Under the pieces are notes generated by a model that was not told the origin of the DNA, did no database searches, and was given only the letters and a program-made list of their open reading frames with translations. From Candidatus Dormiibacterota bacterium (lineage in GTDB: Bacteria > Chloroflexota > Dormibacteria > Aeolococcales > Aeolococcaceae): DNA of 64,000 nt. A program made the position numbers and the translations under genes. Shown one piece after another: positions 1 to 9,043 of this stretch. Within the stretch, counting starts at the first letter, position 1; every line of letters begins with the position of its first letter. The stretch spans positions 1 through 64,000 of the forward strand of contig PMOL01000019.1 of NCBI GenBank assembly GCA_003162415.1. Direction: 5' to 3'.

Positions 1-222
1 GGTCTGCTGGCGCTCTGGGATCAGCCCGTCGTGGAGTGCTTTCCGGGAGGGGTGTCACTAGCGCCGCCGATCTGGACGTCGTTTCAGTCAACCAGCGGGC
101 ACAGCGGTGCCTCGAGCTCGTCGTCCACGCCGCAGCAATCGTCCGGTGCCATCACTGCTGGAGGCGTGACCTACACATTCACGTGCAGCGGCGCTCACCT
201 GGTCCGGTTCGCCCCGGGGTAA
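1..222 (+). CDS. 3' end of a gene of unknown function (partial)
   Basis: An open frame runs from the window edge to the stop at 220-222 and encodes about 73 residues. The middle is Ser/Thr/Gly-rich, and the end has a short hydrophobic-aromatic stretch with one cysteine (YTFTCSGAHLVRF). This looks like the tail of a secreted or surface protein. It vaguely recalls the Cys-containing repeat of the membrane protein at 11049-12341, but the match is too short to rely on. The 252 bases after it, up to the lipoprotein gene, hold nothing I can recognise. Confidence 0.3.
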   Translation, partial: GLLALWDQPVVECFPGGVSLAPPIWTSFQSTSGHSGASSSSSTPQQSSGAITAGGVTYTFTCSGAHLVRFAPG

Positions 223-474
223 GGCTCCTCAACGAGCCGAGTGAGTTGAGCGGATGTTGGCAGCAGCGAACTGAGCGATTCATCCGCCATTTGAGTAAAA
301 ACGTCCGTTTATGTAAGCAAAGGAGGCTTGTCGGGCCAGTTGCGGCTGGCGGGGGGCATGGTTGGCGCGACGCGATGCACCCGACCGTGCTGCTCCACGC
401 AGCGTGAGGGCGCGATCAAAGAACTGAGCGATAATCAGAACAAGGCCACTTTGGCCGTGTCAGGGAGTTATTGA

Positions 475-882
475 GTGCAACGCCTCCGGCCGGGCTTCGC
501 CGTGATAGCAATAGCGGTCACTGGGTGCAGCTCGCAATCCTCAACTGCAACTCCGCCGTCGACGGGACTTACGGCTGAGGGCCACATACACGGAACCTTC
601 ACCCTCACCGCGGGACCGGTTCCCAACTGCCTGGGGCAGTCTCCGTGCCCCTCCGGTTATTTCCAAGTGGAGAAGAACGCGACCATCACCGTCACGCGTC
701 GCGATGGAACGGTGGCCGCCACGGCAACCACGGACGCCAGCGGCGTCTTTGGCTTCGACGTGCCGCCCGGAACCTACACCGTCTCCACGGCGCAGCAAGA
801 GGAACCGGGTCATTACAGCGCCACCGTGACGGTCAAAAACGGGGCCACCGTCAACGTGAGTCTCCAGATCACCGAGCCGTAG
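475..882 (+). CDS. Small lipoprotein with carboxypeptidase-regulatory-like beta-sandwich
   Basis: A 135-residue exported protein. A lipobox ends at Cys18 (AVTGC) after a short hydrophobic stretch, so it should be lipid-anchored on the outer face of the membrane. The rest resembles CarboxypepD_reg/Cna-B-like folds: a strand with TVAATATTDASGVFGFDVPPG followed by TYTVSTA. That is the usual 'added domain' of cell-surface proteins, with no enzymatic role expected. The GTG start at 475 is supported by GGGAG at 463-467, seven bases upstream. It is followed closely by the broken kelch gene. Function is unknown beyond surface localisation. Confidence 0.6.
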   Translation: MQRLRPGFAVIAIAVTGCSSQSSTATPPSTGLTAEGHIHGTFTLTAGPVPNCLGQSPCPSGYFQVEKNATITVTRRDGTVAATATTDASGVFGFDVPPGTYTVSTAQQEEPGHYSATVTVKNGATVNVSLQITEP

Positions 883-912
883 GCGCGCCCTTCCGGCCCT
901 AAGGAGCATCCG

Positions 913-2099
913 TTGTTGCGGCTCACCCGCGGGCGTGACGGCGATGGCATGAAGGTGGCGTGTGTCCACGTGGGCAGTTGCGATGCGTGGAGAATCGCAA
1001 GCGTGGGTGCGGAAGGTACGAACACAAACCACCACCGCTCTCGATGGGCCCCGGTGGCAGGCCTGGGCGCGATCGCCGTCCTCGTGGGAGCGGTTGGGTT
1101 GGCCATCGCGGCGACGCAGCATTCCCGAAGCCCTTTGGTTCGAACGCCGCCACCCACAGCTTCAGCGACACTCTCCCCGCTCCCCACCCCGCCGGCGGCT
1201 GGTCCGGTCACCGGCTCGGGTGCGAGCGTCGCCGACGATCCCGCCACGCACCGTGTCGTGCTCTTCGGCGGCGTCGATAGCACGAACAAGACGTGGCTGT
1301 GGGATGGTCGTCACTGGACATCGACCACTCCGCCGAGTAGCCCGCCAAACCGAGGGGGGGCGCAGCCGCGTACGACCCCGCGACCCGTGTGGTGATGCTC
1401 TTTGGGGGCAGTGGTCCCACTCTTGGCCAAGTTGCCCAGTTGTTCAACGACACCTGGGCGTGGACCGGTAGCACATGGCGACGCCTCAACGGTGGCGGTG
1501 CGCATGGGCCCCCCATCGGTGATGGAGCGCAGATGGCTTGGGACGACACCCGACACCAGATGATCCTGGTCACCTACGCAGCGACGTCGACCGCCGCTTA
1601 GACCTGGATCTGGGATGGCGACAGTTGGCGACATCAGCCCAACGGCAACATCGCGGCGATTGCGTTTGGTGTGATGGCGTACGACCCCGCGTCGCATGCA
1701 GTCATGCGAGTGAGCCCCCTGATCGGGGATAACTCGCACAGCGCCGCCTTTAGCTGGAATGGGTCATCGTGGCGTGCACTTGTCACCGACGGCCCTCCGG
1801 TCGACGGATTTGCCATCGACCCGTTGGGCAACGACTTGGAAGCGTGCGGCGCTTCGACTTACTCGCCAGCTTTCGCGATCCATGCCAGCTGTTGGCAGTG
1901 GACGGGCATAAATTGGGTTCCGGCACAGTCCTCGCTTCCATCCACATCCAACCGGACCGTGACAATCGAGGCAGAGGTTGACGACGTTGATCGCGCCCAG
2001 CTTCTGATCATCGGGTGGCTGGTCCCACCCGTTCAAAATCAAGCACAGCCGCTGTACGTCTGGGCGTGGGATGGCTACACATGGATGCTGTTGGCATGA
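913..2099 (+). pseudogene. Kelch/galactose-oxidase-like membrane-anchored protein, broken by a frameshift and a stop (copy A)
   Basis: Three consecutive open segments read as one protein. The first (ATG at 949, or TTG at 913) has a membrane anchor (GLGAIAVLVGAVGLAIAA), a Pro/Thr linker and the first kelch-like motif (VVLFGGVDSTNKTWLWDG). The frame shifts at the G7 run at 1354-1360 and resumes as AYDPATRVVMLFGGS. A TAG at 1599-1601 interrupts a still-homologous frame (TWIWDGDSW follows directly), which then runs to 2099. Recurrent AYDPAS...V..FGG and TW.WDG.SW blocks mark kelch-type propeller blades. It is probably decayed, but the homopolymer shift could be a read error. Copies B and C lie at 7107 and 13862. 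Confidence 0.65.
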
Positions 2100-2221
2100 G
2101 GCTCGGGCGGGAGCTTGCCCCCGCCTCGTACTGGGCGCACTTGGCTGAGATAAATGCCGTGCAGGCGAGCATCCGCTAATTTCTCTTGACCCGAGACGAT
2201 GCCGCCTCAGTGCCTACAGAG

Positions 2222-2470
2222 CTATGGCTCGGTGGTGCCTGAGTTTGAATCGCGCTGTCGGATGGTCATCGAGACCAGGACCAAAGCTGCAGCCGCAGCC
2301 CCACCGATCAAGGCGCACATCCACGGCGCGAATCGAGCCTCGACGGGGTTTAGCTGGCAGACGAACGCGGGACACCCCGGAACCGTCAGAAGTGCCAACG
2401 AGAGGCCCAGTCCGACCCCCACTGGGATCGCCGCCAGTTGAAGGGCCCTCTTGATGAGGGTAGGCGTCAT
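2222..2470 (-). CDS. Small two-helix membrane protein
   Basis: An 82-residue protein with two hydrophobic helices, roughly residues 11-31 (LQLAAIPVGVGLGLSLALLT) and 50-68 (CALIGGAAAAALVLVSM), joined by a loop with two cysteines (PGCPAFVCQ). It has a basic N-terminus and a polar tail. There is no clear Shine-Dalgarno before the ATG and no family I recognise. The coding-like composition and paired helices make it more likely real than the overlapping plus-strand frames. It stands alone between the broken kelch gene and a non-coding stretch. Confidence 0.45.
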   Translation of the reverse strand: MTPTLIKRALQLAAIPVGVGLGLSLALLTVPGCPAFVCQLNPVEARFAPWMCALIGGAAAAALVLVSMTIRQRDSNSGTTEP

Positions 2471-3261
2471 CCAGCGATGTTAGCGTGGTCCCGCAAAACG
2501 TTGGGGAGGATCGGGACGTCACTCGTAAGGCGGAGCCATCCACCTATGTGGCCGCTGCCCACGCCAGCATCGCCAATGTCGCCGGACGGCGTGGCGGCAT
2601 CCGAAATCACTGTGCGCCAGCGCAGCGATCAGCGCCAAGCGCCTCTCTCGCCTGCAGCGCAAATCCGGAAACCTCACCAAAGACGAGTTCGACCGCATCA
2701 ATCGCAAGGCTGACAAGGTCTCGGATGCGGAACTGGGAGCTGAGCCACCAGCCCCTCCTTCCCGCTGATTGCCCTCTCATGCTGGCCAGGCGAGAGCGCC
2801 CTCGCTCACCCCAGCGTGCAATTAACACACTTGAGCGTGCATCCGGCGCGACTCGCACAGCGGCGCCGAATGAGGGTCGTTCCCCACATTGCCGGCGAAA
2901 TCACGGTCCAGTGACCGCCTCGGGAAACCCGGAAACAGATTGACGGCTGCGCCGTTTGGCATGAGCATGTCCTTCATGTGTGGCACTCCTGGCCGGGTTC
3001 CAGCTGAATCCGGCTCTTTACTTACGGTTCTACGTGTCCATGGCCCCGGCTCGATTCACATCGGTCAGTCGGGACATCCAGCCGGGCACGACCGCAACAG
3101 GCCGATGCCGTTGCCTGCGAGAAGCGGAACGATGAGCCTACGTCGGGTTGTTCGCGCTCGAGCCATAACCTGCGGCGACCCATGGGAACAAGCGCCGAGG
3201 CTGATGGACTGCTTCACACGAATGCCGCTGGGTTGGCTCGTGCCGTTACCTCACCGCTCTC
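2471..3261. other. Non-coding or decayed stretch with one dispersed repeat copy
   Basis: I see no intact gene here. A short plus-strand frame ending at 2768 contains LSRLQRKSGNLTKDEFDRIN, which resembles the C-terminal SHOCT-type motif (LxxLxxxGxLTxEEF), but it has no plausible start and may be a remnant. The dispersed repeat occurs at 2811-2830. The 430 bases before the sensor gene at 3262 show nothing recognisable. Confidence 0.4.
2811..2830 (+). repeat. Dispersed repeat copy 1
   Basis: The core CCAGCGTGCAATTAACACAC is preceded by GCTCACC. It is identical over 20 bases to the copies at 10025 and 13602, and recurs in diverged form at 16031 and 17250, always in the same orientation. Copy 1 lacks the CCAGAG that follows the core in copies 3 to 5. 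Confidence 0.75.
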
Positions 3262-4635
3262 ATGTCCAGGCTGGCTGACAACCGGCTGGCGCGCGCGGTC
3301 GCGCGCGTACCGGCAATGGTCCAACGCAAGCGTCTGGTTGCGTTCGCCGGTATCGTGAGCCTCCTCGTCGTCCTCGGCCTCCGGGAGCTCAGTGCGTCGA
3401 ATGACCGAGTGCTGTCCCTGGGGGAGCTGCCGCAGCGCATCGCAACCTACCGGGAACTCCAGCTCGACACGGATCAGCTCGGCGGCCTGTTCGCCGCCCG
3501 GAATAGACTAATTGACTTTGCTGGCGGTGCCTATCCCAACAAACAACCCCCCGACGGCACAGGCGTGGCCGTCACCGACGGAACGATCCAATCGGTCCTC
3601 ACCCGGCTTGGTCCCTTTACCGACGTTACCAGCCTTGGCTACGTGCCGCCCCCTGGGGAGAGGGGCCTCCTGACCGAGATCCAGTCGGAATTTGGCCAGC
3701 TCCGCCTCGCCGTGTCGAGCATCGTCGCCAAGGACCAAGCAGGAGAGTACAGCGCCTACGATGGTCAATTACGTCCGGACCAGGACGTCGTGACGAATCT
3801 CGAGAGCCATGCCGACCAGCTGGTCAGCATGACCCAAGCGGACACAGCCAGCCTCATCGCCCACAACCAGGCCTCCTACCTCGACTCGCAGCGCCTGGTC
3901 ATCGGCGCAGCCGCTGCGAGCATTCTGTTGGCTCTGCTCCTCGGTCAGGCGTACAACGTCACGCGTCGCAAGAATTCGAGGCTGAGCCGTGAGGAACCGG
4001 CAACGGCGGATCAACGCCCAGCACCAAACACGTTCGTCCGCGAGGGGGATTTCTGGTCGCTGACGTATGAAGGTGTGGTGGTGCGCCTCAAGGACAGTAA
4101 GGGACTGCGAGACATTGCCCGGCTGCTTGCGACGCCCGGGCGCGAAGTCGCAGCCGTCGATCTGGCCAGCGAAGCTCACTGGAACGCGGGTCATTCACTG
4201 TCGGCAATTGCCGATCTTGGGTTGGGGGTGGAGGCGGATGTCGGCGACACGCTCGACGCTGAGGCGCGCACGCAATACCGCTCTCGCCTCGCCGATCTCG
4301 AGGCGGAGATCTTGAAGGATGAGGCCAACAATGACGCGGAGCGAGCGAGCCGTGCCCGCGACGAGCGCGAGTTCCTGCTCGCCGAACTCAGAGCAGCCGT
4401 GGGCCTAGGTGGGCGCTCCCGGCGTCTCCTCGATCCGGCCGAGCGGGCCCGCAAAGCGGTCAGAGAACGAGTACATGACGCAATCACACACCTCGAAAAG
4501 GTCCATCACGGGTTGGGAAGCCATCTTCGGCGCTCGGTGCGTACTGGAGGCTTCTGCATCTACGACCCCGCTGACTCGACGACCTGGCAACTCTCCGCAG
4601 ATACCCCGCCGCCGCGGCCGCCGGACAGACCCTAG
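3262..4635 (+). CDS. Membrane sensor fused to an ATPase/regulator-type C-terminal domain
   Basis: A 457-residue protein. TM1 lies near residues 25-43 and TM2 near 212-231. They bracket a ~165-residue helical extracytoplasmic segment like a four-helix-bundle sensor. A short linker leads to a cytoplasmic domain at ~257-450 that starts FVREGDFWSLTYEGVVVRL, continues with KGLRDIARLLATPGRE and a charged coiled-coil region, and ends with LRRSVRTGGFCIYDP. From memory, this C-terminal domain is common at the end of large AAA/SARP-type regulatory ATPases in actinobacteria and Chloroflexota. Here it is attached directly to a membrane sensor with no ATPase, HAMP, kinase or HTH domain. No partner gene is adjacent. 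The role is probably signal transduction; mechanism unknown. Confidence 0.6.
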   Translation: MSRLADNRLARAVARVPAMVQRKRLVAFAGIVSLLVVLGLRELSASNDRVLSLGELPQRIATYRELQLDTDQLGGLFAARNRLIDFAGGAYPNKQPPDGTGVAVTDGTIQSVLTRLGPFTDVTSLGYVPPPGERGLLTEIQSEFGQLRLAVSSIVAKDQAGEYSAYDGQLRPDQDVVTNLESHADQLVSMTQADTASLIAHNQASYLDSQRLVIGAAAASILLALLLGQAYNVTRRKNSRLSREEPATADQRPAPNTFVREGDFWSLTYEGVVVRLKDSKGLRDIARLLATPGREVAAVDLASEAHWNAGHSLSAIADLGLGVEADVGDTLDAEARTQYRSRLADLEAEILKDEANNDAERASRARDEREFLLAELRAAVGLGGRSRRLLDPAERARKAVRERVHDAITHLEKVHHGLGSHLRRSVRTGGFCIYDPADSTTWQLSADTPPPRPPDRP

Positions 4636-4900
4636 GACCGCTCTCGATATGCTCGCCCGCTGTGTGCGAGGTGTCGCCGTCGTGTTGTTGATGGAAGCGT
4701 CACGCGAGCAGGCGCTGAAGGTTCGAGATCTCCAGCGCGCGGAAACGGAGGTTCAGCCGAACAGTTCCGTACCGCTGACTGGGCTCCGATCCGTCACGGG
4801 CCGGACCCACCAAACGGCCAGCTCCGGGGCCGACTCGGGTGGGGAGCCGCGGCCCCGGATTCCGTGCACAAACACATCCGAGGCCGCGGGATCTCTGCCG

Positions 4901-6403
4901 CTACGCCGGGGTCAACCGGGTTGAGTAAACGTCGGTTCGGTTTGCATCGCACGGTGCAGCGCTGCAGTTTGTCTTCACGAAGAACGGGACGAAGACGTTT
5001 CCGACCCCAGTGAGGCCCTGATAGTCGCCAATCGCGTAACCGAACGACACCAGCGGGGCAGCTTTCATGTCGAACGGGCCCGCGATGTGCTGATCCGCGC
5101 TCCAGGTCGCACCGCCGTCGTTGGAGTTCTTAAACCAGAGGTCGGTGGGAAGCGTAGTGATGTTGTTCGGAGCGAGGTTACGGAAGTCGTAATAGGTCAG
5201 GCCGACGACGCCATTGGCGACGGCCAGGGTGGGCAGGAACGCAGGCAGCCCGGTCGGCGTGCTGATCTGCACCTCCGGCGTCCACGTCTTACCGTCCGTC
5301 GAGCTGCTAAAGGCGATCTCGTCGTAGGTGCCGCCGTGAAACCGCGGCGACTGCCAGGCGATATAGATCGCGCCGCTCGAAGGGTCGATGGCCTGCGAAG
5401 TGGCGGAAAACTCGGACCCCACGGGTTGGCCGGTGTTCGGGTCGGTGACCCCCAGCGCGTCCAACGTGTTGACGATGTGCGAATCGCTCCAGGTCGTGCC
5501 GAGGTCGTCGGAGGTTTCGTACTGAATCTCCGGTGTCGAGGCGCAGGTGCAGAAGAAGAACGTGTAGAAATCGTAGAGCCGGTGGGTGCGCGAGTTGACG
5601 AGGATCACGTTGCCCGTGCCGTACTCGTCCATTCCGGTGGCCGCAATCGCACGTGGTGTGCTCCAGGTCCGGCCCCAGTCCGTGGTGCGGGAGAACATCG
5701 CCGGTTGCCGGAAGTGGCCGGTGGGCGCAGTACGGGAGCGATCCCACACCACGTAAGCGGTGCCGGCATGGGTGGGGTCCGCCGTCACCGACGGCTTCGC
5801 GTTGACGAACACCGCGCCGTTGGTGTCTGCCTGAATGACCCGGAGGTTGCCCCAACTCCTCCCGCCGTCCTTGGAAGTCACCGCGGCAATGGCGGTCGGA
5901 CCGCTAAATGGGTTCGACTCCGAGAGACTGACCGCATACGCGGTGCCGTCGGGCCCGATGGACACCCAGGGATCCGCGGCCCGCTCGTAGTCGAGCCCCC
6001 CCGGCGCGCACCTGCTGAACGGCAGGGTGGTCTGGTTCCACGTCCTCCCGCCGTCGAAGGAGTACCCAGCGACAAGGCCGCGGTTCCCGCCGTTGGTCCA
6101 GCGGTCCTGCTGCCAGGCGCCGATGAGGTTGTTTTGATTTGCGGGATTCGTAGCCACCTGCGGCCAGGTTTCGGCGTTCGTGTATACCGTCGCTCCGTGC
6201 GACGGGCTGTGGCACGCCGCGTACGGGCTTGCCTGGGAGGCCCTGATCAAGGGTCCGCCGGCGCTCGCTGCGGTGGTGCTGATGGCCACCGCCGCGGCTG
6301 CGCCTACAACTCCCGTCAAGCGGTGACTCCACGCCGCATGTTTGGTCGCGAGCGGCGCCTCTGTCCTCGGGTCCCTACGGATTCTCGTGGAGCGAATACT
6401 CAT
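4901..6403 (-). CDS. Secreted sialidase-like beta-propeller with six Asp-box motifs
   Basis: A 500-residue exported protein. The basic N-terminus is followed by a hydrophobic core and an AxA-type site near residue 48 (TTAASAGG). Six Asp boxes (S/TxDxGxTW) are visible: SFDGGRTW, SKDGGRSW, TTDWGRTW, SDDLGTTW, SSTDGKTW and SNDGGATW. That is the hallmark of BNR/sialidase-fold propellers. Asp boxes are structural, so glycosidase activity cannot be inferred; I do not see a convincing arginine triad. The ATG at 6403 has an AAGGAGA Shine-Dalgarno just upstream on the minus strand. It is monocistronic. It could bind or cleave extracellular polysaccharide or act as an adhesin. Confidence 0.75.
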   Translation of the reverse strand: MSIRSTRIRRDPRTEAPLATKHAAWSHRLTGVVGAAAAVAISTTAASAGGPLIRASQASPYAACHSPSHGATVYTNAETWPQVATNPANQNNLIGAWQQDRWTNGGNRGLVAGYSFDGGRTWNQTTLPFSRCAPGGLDYERAADPWVSIGPDGTAYAVSLSESNPFSGPTAIAAVTSKDGGRSWGNLRVIQADTNGAVFVNAKPSVTADPTHAGTAYVVWDRSRTAPTGHFRQPAMFSRTTDWGRTWSTPRAIAATGMDEYGTGNVILVNSRTHRLYDFYTFFFCTCASTPEIQYETSDDLGTTWSDSHIVNTLDALGVTDPNTGQPVGSEFSATSQAIDPSSGAIYIAWQSPRFHGGTYDEIAFSSSTDGKTWTPEVQISTPTGLPAFLPTLAVANGVVGLTYYDFRNLAPNNITTLPTDLWFKNSNDGGATWSADQHIAGPFDMKAAPLVSFGYAIGDYQGLTGVGNVFVPFFVKTNCSAAPCDANRTDVYSTRLTPA

Positions 6404-7106
6404 TGGGAATCTCCTTCGTCTTTCGTTCTGAAACAGTTATCCACTTGGTCGACCTCAGTCGAGTGCCCGTGATGGGGCTATCCCCAACTCCTTCGCGGTC
6501 GGTGGAAGAAGCCCGTGGTGAGGACGGCCAGCTAGTGTTAGTCGCCGAGGTCGGTGCACAGATAGTCGGCGACGCACCATCTAGCGCTCGTCGGTCGAAG
6601 GATCTTCTCCGCGCAGGGGGAGGACGCCGAGACCCGCAAGCACGAGGAGTCCTGTCGGGCGGGAGGGTGAGCCTTTGCATGTCTGAAGCCTCCTCGCGGA
6701 TCCCGACCGTCACAGGCCAGTAGATCCACAACACTCATGCGCCAGAACTCTCCTGGCAACGACGCCAGATTGGGCCTGGCACAACGCGGAGGAGGTCAAG
6801 AAGCGGGGCGTTGCGTTGACTCAGCGACCAAGTGCCGGTTTCGCTGCTGAGAGCACCCACGCCCGCCCAAGGGCATCGAGGCGGCCCGCCCTGCAGTCTT
6901 CCGTGAAGGTGAAGTACCGCAGAATCGGACGGGGATGACGCTGACTGTGCAGCGGGCGACGCCTAACTAACCAGGCATGAAGCAACTGCTGACGACGCAA
7001 GCCATCTCGTGTGTAGAACGGTCCGCTGCGCGAGAATCGTGGAAGGACGTGGAAAGCGGAGAACCCGAACGCGAATCCCCACAGCTCACGCCGCGCGGGC
7101 CTCGGG
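6404..7106. other. Long intergenic stretch without a recognisable gene
   Basis: Between the Asp-box protein and the truncated kelch gene I find overlapping open frames on both strands but none with a start site, family resemblance or coding-like pattern. From about 7026 the plus strand becomes homologous to the N-terminus of kelch copy B, but that frame has no ATG, GTG or TTG between the stop at 7014 and position 7107. Confidence 0.4.
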
Positions 7107-7481
7107 TTGGTCGCAGTTGCCGCTCTCGTCGCCGTCGTCGGTTTGGCGGTGTCGCTGGCACACCACCCCACGACGAGGGTGGTCCCGCCGCCTTCCTCGA
7201 CTGTAGCTCCAGGCCCGACGCCGGGTTTCACCGGCCCGGTCGTAGGGCTCTGCTTCAGCGTCGCGTATGACACGGCGGCACATCAGGTGGTCGTGTTCGG
7301 CGGCCTCAACAGCGCTGACACGACGTGGCTATGGAACGGGGCGCGGTGGACTCGGGCCAGTCCACGGAACAGCCCACCGGGCCGATCCGGGGCCGCCACA
7401 GCCTACGACCCCATGACTCAGGTGGTCATGCTCTTCGGGGGAAGTCTCGCTCCCGGCAAAGGCGCCAGCGTCACACGCTAG
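7107..7481 (+). pseudogene. Kelch-like protein, N-terminal third only (copy B)
   Basis: About 124 residues: a membrane anchor (LVAVAALVAVVGLAVSLA), a Pro/Thr linker and two kelch-like blocks (HQVVVFGGLNSADTTWLWNG and YDPMTQVVMLFGG). It aligns with the start of copy A and then ends at TAG 7479-7481, well short of a full propeller. Homologous sequence continues upstream to about 7026, where only CTG could start, so both ends look damaged. It is probably a remnant. It lies just upstream of the FCD-type regulator, from which it is functionally separate. Confidence 0.55.
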
Positions 7482-7594
7482 GCGATGAGGAGTGCGGTCG
7501 CAGGCCCGGTCAGCGCGGCCGGGCTCCTGATCGACATCGGAACCAACCACACACCCGGAGGGTCAGCAATGACCGACACGATTGGAAGGTGACT

Positions 7595-8305
7595 ATGAGG
7601 GCCAATAGCGGTCAAGTCTACGAGACCCTTAGGCGCAAGATCCTTAACGGACAGTTTCGATCGGGCGACCGATTGCGTGAGGCCGCCCTCGTTGCCCAGC
7701 TTGGAGTTAGCCGCACGCCGATCCGAGAGGCACTGAGGCGACTGCAATCCGACGGGCTGGTCGATTTCGAGCCCAATAAGGGTGCCCGTGTGACGTCATG
7801 GTCACCGCGTGACTTGCTAGATGCCTTTTCGATCCGCGTACAGATCGAAGCACTAGCAGCGCGGCTCGCGGCCGAACGTATCAACGAACTTCAGATTGCC
7901 GCCCTCGAGCGCTTGGCTGCTGGAATGGAGGCCTTACTCGAGACTGAATCTGAGGCGCACGAGATCCAGCATGGCGAGCTTAACAACGAATTCCATCACA
8001 CCATAATTGAGGCCGCTGCATCGTCGGGGATCGAAGCAATTATGTCCACGGTGGTTGCCGTGCCAATCGTCGATGGGGGAGGCGGTGCACAAAGTGTCGA
8101 CTTGCCCTTGGGCCAACGGACAATACAGCACTACTCGCAGACGGAGTTGCGGCGGCGAGCCAGCCACCATCGCGAGATCATCGCGGCACTCAAGGCCGGA
8201 GACGGTGAGTGGGCAGAGTCAATTGTGAGGACGCATATTCTTTCGAGCCGCGCAGCGTTTCGCGCTCACTCGCAAGGCTTACAGGATTCAACCTCAGCCG
8301 ACTGA
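7595..8305 (+). CDS. GntR/FadR-type transcriptional regulator with FCD domain
   Basis: 236 residues. The N-terminal winged helix (~6-68) has the GntR pattern: VYETLRRKILNGQF, GDRLREAALVAQLGVSRTP and IREALRRLQSDGLV, followed by a wing (NKGARVTSW). The C-terminal all-helical FCD ligand-binding domain (~78-215) keeps the R.QIEALAARLAAERI start and a HHREIIAALKAGD element near the end. FCD proteins usually sense small carboxylates and repress nearby catabolic genes. The ATG at 7595 is preceded by GGAAGG at 7584-7589. No intact target operon is adjacent, so it may be orphaned in this eroded region. Confidence 0.85.
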   Translation: MRANSGQVYETLRRKILNGQFRSGDRLREAALVAQLGVSRTPIREALRRLQSDGLVDFEPNKGARVTSWSPRDLLDAFSIRVQIEALAARLAAERINELQIAALERLAAGMEALLETESEAHEIQHGELNNEFHHTIIEAAASSGIEAIMSTVVAVPIVDGGGGAQSVDLPLGQRTIQHYSQTELRRRASHHREIIAALKAGDGEWAESIVRTHILSSRAAFRAHSQGLQDSTSAD

Positions 8306-8467
8306 CGACGAGCCGATCCTTTGAGCGGGTCGCAAGCGGGCGGTCTCGAATGTCAGCGGACGAACGTTGCCCGAGAACGCGTGGGGTTGTCTGTTCGGGG
8401 CATCCACTTCGTTCTCAGCCTTTCGAATTGCCTCAACTCGGCAGTGCGTTCGCGTATCAATTCCAGG

Positions 8468-8726
8468 TCATCCATGCCTCGGAGCAGGGGATCCCTCGCT
8501 GTGCCCGACGACCACAACCTCACGCCAGTCGAGCCGTTTCAACGCAGCAGCTGCTGCGCCAACGAACTCGGGGATGCCGAGTCCGCTTCTGTCTCGATCT
8601 CCGGGCTCCAGACCGGGGAGGGTCGGCGCCAGGGCCGCATGGCTCGTGGCTTTCTAGTTCCTTTACTACCCCGTCCCAGCACCAACCACCTTGCCAGCCC
8701 CCGTGGACCAATGAGACAGTCGTCAT
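8468..8726 (-). pseudogene. Alpha/beta hydrolase, frameshifted and 3'-truncated
   Basis: The minus strand starts cleanly with MTTVSLVHGGWQGGWCWDG, a typical hydrolase beginning, after a strong GAGGAGG Shine-Dalgarno. After LESH the frame shifts and homology resumes as AALAPTLPGLEPGD, then RLDWREVVVVGHSEG with the GxSxG nucleophile elbow (GHSEG). It stops at 8468 soon afterwards. The acid and histidine part of the triad is missing. It is almost certainly a dead gene of the esterase/salicylate-esterase-like type (MTTxxLVHGxWxGGWCW). The intact start signal shows the decay is recent. Confidence 0.6.
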
Positions 8727-8858
8727 GGCATTCCTCCTCGAGTCAGGGGCTGAGTTGTGATGGGATCGTCTCTGAATGTCATCGCAATCAGCCCGCGGCT
8801 GCCGAGATTGCATACAATCCACGCCTGAATGCGATCGATTTCACGAGCAGCACGCACA

Positions 8859-9043
8859 TGGCGGTCTCCGTCCGCTATCACAAGGCGGATCGCTTCGAGC
8901 GCCTCCGGTTGGTCCGCGCGGCGATGCCCGTGACCCCGTTCGGCTTCGTCCCAACGGGGATGCGCTTCAGCAGCTGGGATCGCGCGGTGCTCCCGGCGGC
9001 GCAGGTGGACGCTGCGCTCTCCGCCCAGTCTGCCCTGTCATGA
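8859..9043 (+). CDS. Short ORF translationally coupled to the HAD phosphatase; unrecognised
   Basis: A 61-residue frame (MAVSVRYHKADRFERLRLVR...) whose TGA at 9041-9043 overlaps the ATG of the next gene at 9040. That overlap is the only real support. The frame is open further upstream without a better start, so it may be the 3' end of a decayed gene. No family is recognised. The stretch 8727-8858 before it shows nothing. Confidence 0.25.

Noticed and set aside
3290..3310. GCGCGCGGTCGCGCGCG near-palindrome
   Set aside because: It lies inside the start of the sensor gene and is explained by Arg/Ala codons; no regulatory evidence.
5087..6472. 461-codon plus-strand frame
   Set aside because: Antisense shadow of the Asp-box propeller gene, produced by GC-rich third positions.
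6375..6759. Overlapping frames on both strands upstream of the Asp-box gene
   Set aside because: No start signal, no family and low-complexity composition; probably the promoter region.
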